DNA from: Acidimicrobiales bacterium
GTDB lineage: Bacteria > Actinomycetota > Acidimicrobiia > Acidimicrobiales > RAAP-2
NCBI GenBank assembly: GCA_017882985.1
Contig: JADGOK010000011.1
Location: 1 to 9,126 of the forward strand
Length of the DNA stretch: 9,126 nucleotides
Reading direction: 5' to 3'
This document shows positions 6,286-9,126 of the stretch, one piece after another (positions within the stretch are counted from its first letter, which is position 1; each line of letters starts with the position of its first letter). A program made the translations under genes and the position numbers. The notes beneath the pieces are model-generated. The model did no database searches and had not been told where the DNA came from. It was given only the letters and a program-made list of their open reading frames with translations.

Positions 6286-6299
6286 GTTGAACTTTCAAC
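6286..6299. promoter_or_regulatory. Perfect palindrome (GTTGAA-CT-TTCAAC), candidate operator of the ABC exporter
   Basis: Two perfect 6-bp arms flank a 2-base centre. The centre lies 29 bases upstream of the -10 element at 6322, so a bound dimer would touch the -35 region. A repressor or activator for the exporter operon is plausible; no regulator gene is present in the window to assign it to. Confidence 0.35.
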
Positions 6300-6321
6300 A
6301 TCCACCTCATCGGGCATTTTG

Positions 6322-6327
6322 TATCCT
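6322..6327 (+). promoter_or_regulatory. Leaderless -10 element (TATCCT) of the ABC exporter operon
   Basis: TATCCT is followed by exactly 6 bases (GAGCCC) and then ATG at 6334. This both predicts a leaderless mRNA and supports choosing this ATG over the one at 6277. There is no Shine-Dalgarno sequence. The -35 region (about 6299-6304, CATCCA) is not a match. Confidence 0.55.
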
Positions 6328-6333
6328 GAGCCC

Positions 6334-7230
6334 ATGGCGAACGTTCTCCACCTCGAGGGTCTCAGTCGCCGGTTCGGTGCTCTCACGGCGCTCGAGGACC
6401 TCACGTTCGACGTTCCTTCTGGTCAAGTCGTCGGATTCCTGGGCCCCAATGGTGCAGGCAAGACGACCACGATGCGGGCTATCTTCGGTCTGACCGATCT
6501 CGACGCGGGTGTCGTGTGGTGGAATGGCGGTGTCGTCGGCCAATCGGAGCGTCGTCGATTTGGCTACATGCCTGAAGAGCGCGGCCTCTATCCGGGCATG
6601 CTCGTCGGTGAGCAGCTCACCTATCTCGGCCGACTGCACGGGATGAGTGCGAACGCCGCCGCAGCCGCAGCCGCAGCGTGGTTGGAGCGACTGGGCATCG
6701 CCGATCGGGCGAAGAGCAAAGTCGAAGCACTTTCTCATGGGAATCAACAACGCGTCCAGATGGCCGCCGCGCTACTGCACGACCCAGAGTTACTGGTCCT
6801 CGACGAACCCCTGGCCGGTCTTGACCCTTCGGGTATTGACGTCATCGGAGAGGTGCTCGCCACGCAGGCGCGCGCAGGCTGCTGCGTGATCTTTTCCAGT
6901 CATCAGCTCGATCAGGTGGAGAATCTCTGTGAATCAGTGGTGATCATCGACCAGGGACGATTAGTGGTGACGGGCCGAGTCGACAAGCTTGCCACGAGTG
7001 GACCACGCAGACTCGTCGTGCGGGTCGAAGGTGATCGCTCTGGCTCGTGGGCAAGCGGTATCGCCGGCGTGACCATCTCAGAAGTGAAGGGCGGGGTGGT
7101 GCGCCTGGTATTGGACGATGACGTTGACAGCGACTCACTTCTCGCGTTGGCCCGTGGAGCAGGTCGTATTACCGAATTCGTCTTCGAGCGTCGACGTCTT
7201 TCCGAAGTGTTCCGAGAGGCGGTCGGATGA
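6334..7230 (+). CDS. ABC transporter ATP-binding protein, NatA/YhaQ type
   Basis: This is the nucleotide-binding subunit of a two-gene ABC exporter, 298 aa from the preferred start. Walker A is GPNGAGKTT (37-45). The Q-loop position reads YMPEERGLYP (78-87), the Glu-containing form common in this subfamily. The signature is LSHGNQQRVQ (133-142), Walker B LLVLDEP (153-159), the D-loop AGLDP (161-165) and the H-loop SSH (188-190). A C-terminal extension of about 80 residues resembles the DUF4162 tail of NatA-like proteins. All ATPase motifs are intact. An in-frame ATG at 6277 would add 19 residues without family similarity and would place the promoter inside the gene, so 6334 is preferred. A run of eight alanines (108-115) lies in the helical domain. 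The stop overlaps the permease start (ATGA). The substrate is unknown; NatAB exports sodium, but related pairs handle other substrates. Confidence 0.92.
   Translation: MANVLHLEGLSRRFGALTALEDLTFDVPSGQVVGFLGPNGAGKTTTMRAIFGLTDLDAGVVWWNGGVVGQSERRRFGYMPEERGLYPGMLVGEQLTYLGRLHGMSANAAAAAAAAWLERLGIADRAKSKVEALSHGNQQRVQMAAALLHDPELLVLDEPLAGLDPSGIDVIGEVLATQARAGCCVIFSSHQLDQVENLCESVVIIDQGRLVVTGRVDKLATSGPRRLVVRVEGDRSGSWASGIAGVTISEVKGGVVRLVLDDDVDSDSLLALARGAGRITEFVFERRRLSEVFREAVG
6655..6678 (+). repeat. Alternating GCC/GCA alanine-codon repeat inside the ABC ATPase gene
   Basis: Eight alanine codons in a row, mostly alternating GCC and GCA, form a short imperfect hexanucleotide repeat. It encodes A108-A115 in the helical subdomain, right after LHGMSAN. 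Such repeats can change length by slippage, and changes by multiples of three would stay in frame. Confidence 0.6.
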
Positions 7231-8525
7231 AGTTCGTACTCATCCCCGTACTCGTCGTGGTCGCGGCTCTTCGGATTTGGACGCGGCGTCGACGACGTCA
7301 GACCAGTCCCCGTTCGCCACGTCCATGGTTGACTTCGATCAAGAGTGCCGTCGGGCTGGTCGCGGTTCGCGAAATGCGGGAACGACTTCGTGGTCGAATC
7401 TTCAAAGTGGGGACCGTGTTCATCTTGGTCGTGGTGGCTGCCGCCATCATCATCCCCGTACTCCACAACAACAGCAGGCAGCCTCCCCAGAAGATCGGTG
7501 TTGTCGGCAACCTCCCCGTTTCATTTCGCACGACCGTCGAAAGTTCGGCCAAGGGCGTAGGCGACACGCTGCAGTTTGTGGCTGAACCAAGTGTGAAACA
7601 TGCCAAGGTCGACCTTCGCTCCGGTCGAATCGATATTGCGATCATCAACGGCCTTCAACTCGTCATCGGCCATCCGCTGTCCGCGACGAATTCCTCCGTG
7701 GATGCCCAGCTCGTTCTGGCGTTAGCGAAGAACGTGGGCTTCGCCCGAGCGGTGCAGGCTGCTCATCTTTCAACCTCGCAGTCCGAGACGCTGGCCGCAG
7801 CGAAGGCGCTCCCAGTAACGAGTATCGAGTCGGGAAGAAAGAGGGCCGTCGACAGCACGTCGCTAATTGGCGTCATCCTCATCTTCGTAATGCTCTCTCA
7901 GTACAACACTTGGATCCTCATCGGGGTCATGGAGGAGAAGTCCAGTCGGGTGATTGAAGTGCTGCTCTCAGCAGTTCGTCCGATCCAACTCCTTACCGGA
8001 AAGGTGATGGGCATTGGTCTGGTGGCGCTCGCTCAGGCTTCGCTCATAGTGGCGTTCGCCCTCGCTCTGTCGCGAGCCGTCGGTTCCAATCTCACGCACG
8101 GCACCGCGCCACTCGTCCTGGTGAGCACGTTGGTCTGGCTCGTACTCGGCTACGCCTTCTACAGCTGGGTCTACGCCGCCGCCGGATCCATGGCCGAGCG
8201 ACAAGATCAGGTGCAGAGTCTTGCGCTTCCACTAAGTCTCCCGATGATCTTCGGTTACGTAATGGCCCTTACCCAAGTCAGCTCGGGATATCCGACCACC
8301 CTGCTCAAGATCCTTGCCTATCTGCCTCCCACGGCACCCTTCGCGATGCCCGTTCTCGTCGGATTCGGCGCAGCGACCTGGTGGGAGTTCCTGTCCTCAG
8401 TCCTGATCAGTGTCGCCTGCACCGTGGGCGTCGCTCGAGTGGCGGCGACGGTCTATCGACGTTCGATCCTGCGCACCGGCGGGAGGGTACGCGTGCGAGA
8501 GGTCTTTTCCGACGCGTGGCGATAG
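7227..8525 (+). CDS. ABC transporter permease, NatB/YhaP type
   Basis: This is the membrane subunit paired with the preceding ATPase (432 aa). The ABC-2 type family signature is clear: a membrane segment (about 211-233), then GVMEEKSSRVIEVLLSAV (233-250) and PIQLLTGKVMGIG (252-264), followed by membrane segments near 265-282, 296-318, 332-350, 363-380 and 386-408. The segment at 62-79 is the usual NatB first helix, preceded by VAVREMRERLRG and followed by a large extracytoplasmic region (about 80-205). Unusually, there is a further hydrophobic stretch at 3-18 followed by RIWTRRRRR, before the family's normal N-terminus. The start ATG overlaps the ATPase stop by 4 bases, with GAGAGG 7 bases upstream, which supports the longer form. 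No Ala/Gly/Ser substrate-specific motif was recognised, so the substrate is open (sodium, peptide or drug). Confidence 0.9.
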   Translation: MKFVLIPVLVVVAALRIWTRRRRRQTSPRSPRPWLTSIKSAVGLVAVREMRERLRGRIFKVGTVFILVVVAAAIIIPVLHNNSRQPPQKIGVVGNLPVSFRTTVESSAKGVGDTLQFVAEPSVKHAKVDLRSGRIDIAIINGLQLVIGHPLSATNSSVDAQLVLALAKNVGFARAVQAAHLSTSQSETLAAAKALPVTSIESGRKRAVDSTSLIGVILIFVMLSQYNTWILIGVMEEKSSRVIEVLLSAVRPIQLLTGKVMGIGLVALAQASLIVAFALALSRAVGSNLTHGTAPLVLVSTLVWLVLGYAFYSWVYAAAGSMAERQDQVQSLALPLSLPMIFGYVMALTQVSSGYPTTLLKILAYLPPTAPFAMPVLVGFGAATWWEFLSSVLISVACTVGVARVAATVYRRSILRTGGRVRVREVFSDAWR

Positions 8526-8973
8526 GGCCCGCCGCCTTCTCGAAAGGTTCAAAGGGTCCCCTCCTCGGCCCTCGGGCGTTACGAGTCTCTCGAGGAACAA
8601 GCTCCAAATTGGCTGGTTGCCGTGGAGACGTTCAAAGCTCGGATCCTCGAGGGGCTCTTGAACGAACAAGACCTTCGTCGACGTCCACCTTCTTCGAGAG
8701 CGCCATCTGCCGACCGAGGCGCTTCGCGTCACTGACGTGCGCTCTCCCGTCAGCCTCGCAAACACTCTCATCGACAGCGCTCTCGTTGATCGAAGGTTGG
8801 GACGGGACATGGTCCGGCACGCCACGTTGACGGTGCCATTCGCCGGCGGCGCCGCGTTGGCGTCACCCATGCCCACGCTGCTCACCGCACGACCGCGCGA
8901 CTGTGCCGACCTCGCTCCGTCGATAGCGAAGAGGTTCTGGCCCGGTGATCTGGAAAACGACTCGTTCGGCTAA
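8526..8973 (+). pseudogene. Possible decayed gene: two short coding-like stretches in shifted frames
   Basis: No intact gene is recognised in this 450-base stretch after the permease. Plus-strand frame 3 (same frame as the permease) from about 8571 to 8684 reads LGRYESLEEQ, then WLVAVE and GLLNEQDLRRR. This faintly recalls the helical N-terminal part of nitrile hydratase beta-like proteins (..YYERWL..LE..GLLT..EL..R). The frame then turns into Pro/Ser/Arg-rich noise and stops at 8735. From about 8680 the next frame becomes coding-like, with strongly GC-rich third positions (VHLLRERHLPTEALRVTDV..., ending FWPGDLENDSFG at 8973). No good ribosome site or start precedes either part; a GTG at 8737 would give 78 residues. 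A frameshifted, decayed gene is the best guess; the family resemblance is tentative. Confidence 0.3.
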
Positions 8974-9095
8974 TGACCGGTCACCGCTCGGGACACTCAT
9001 TGTTGAGACGGCGTGGGCTGGGTGCGCCCGACCCCGCCGCGCAAGATTTCAACCCTCCCGCACCGTTAAGGCGGCCGCTCATTTGGTCAATCGAG
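8974..9095. other. Intergenic region with a 10-base palindrome
   Basis: A perfect palindrome TGACCGGTCA is at 8974-8983, immediately after the last stop codon. Nothing else is recognisable: no terminator with a T tract, no RNA gene and no clear promoter. The stretch is less coding-like than its surroundings. Confidence 0.3.
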
Positions 9096-9126
9096 ATGAC
9101 GAGAGAGAAAGCCCAACGAAAGCGGC
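9096..9126 (+). CDS. Possible 5' end of a rightward gene (partial)
   Basis: ATG at 9096 opens a reading frame MTREKAQRKR that runs off the window. There is only a weak GAG before it and no TANNNT element at the leaderless distance, so the start is poorly supported. Ten basic residues do not allow a product call. Confidence 0.2.
   Translation, partial: MTREKAQRKR

Noticed and set aside
6277..6333. Upstream in-frame ATG extending the ABC ATPase by 19 residues
   Set aside because: The extension has no ABC-family similarity and would contain the proposed TATCCT promoter. The family N-terminus fits the ATG at 6334.
8397..8885. 162-residue minus-strand open frame overlapping the permease end and the spacer
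   Set aside because: Arg/Ser-rich composition, overlap with the real permease 3' end, no recognisable motif and no ribosome site.
1..9126. CRISPR array, transposase, toxin-antitoxin or phage genes
   Set aside because: No regularly spaced repeats, terminal inverted repeats with a transposase, or phage or toxin signature motifs were seen on either strand.

Overview
The window looks like a high-GC chromosomal segment from an actinobacterium (Actinomycetota). I infer this from GC-rich third codon positions, the actinobacterial-style acetyl-CoA acetyltransferase, the linkage of SRP RNA, dnaX and recR, and what appears to be widespread leaderless transcription. An Acidimicrobiia-like lineage would fit, but nothing here proves it.

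Layout. Bases 1-26 hold the start of an unidentified leftward gene. A rightward thiolase (144-1322) meets a leftward SixA-like histidine phosphatase (1319-1834) tail to tail, with overlapping stop codons. A divergent rightward uppP (1896-2795) meets leftward recR (2792-3394) in the same way. The recR start overlaps the dnaX stop (3391-5106), and the gene for the small SRP RNA (ffs, 5136-5267) lies directly upstream of dnaX. That gives a leftward ffs-dnaX-recR housekeeping cluster. Divergent from ffs is a tRNA-Ser(GGA) gene with encoded CCA (5355-5442). Next comes a dead ABC exporter (5461-6091, leftward): an ATPase N-terminus broken inside Walker A and joined out of frame to the C-terminal part of a permease. 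Divergent from it is an intact NatA/NatB-type ABC exporter pair (6334-7230 and 7227-8525, rightward). The last 600 bases hold only two short, shifted open stretches that look like a decayed gene, and possibly the first codons of another gene at the edge.

Functional themes. The left half is core metabolism and maintenance: acetoacetyl-CoA chemistry, undecaprenyl-phosphate recycling for the cell wall, recombinational repair (RecR), the replication clamp loader (DnaX), protein targeting (SRP RNA) and decoding of Ser UCC/UCU codons. The right half is an accessory ABC-export region next to a tRNA gene, with one live system and one deleted relic.

The most interesting signal is regulatory. A -10-like TANNNT hexamer sits exactly 6 (once 7) bases upstream of the start codons of uppP, dnaX, the ABC ATPase and the partial gene at 1-26, and also 6 bases before the first paired base of the SRP RNA. 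First genes of transcription units therefore appear leaderless, whereas recR, the live permease and the thiolase have Shine-Dalgarno sequences. I did not find a convincing previously undescribed multi-gene system in this window.
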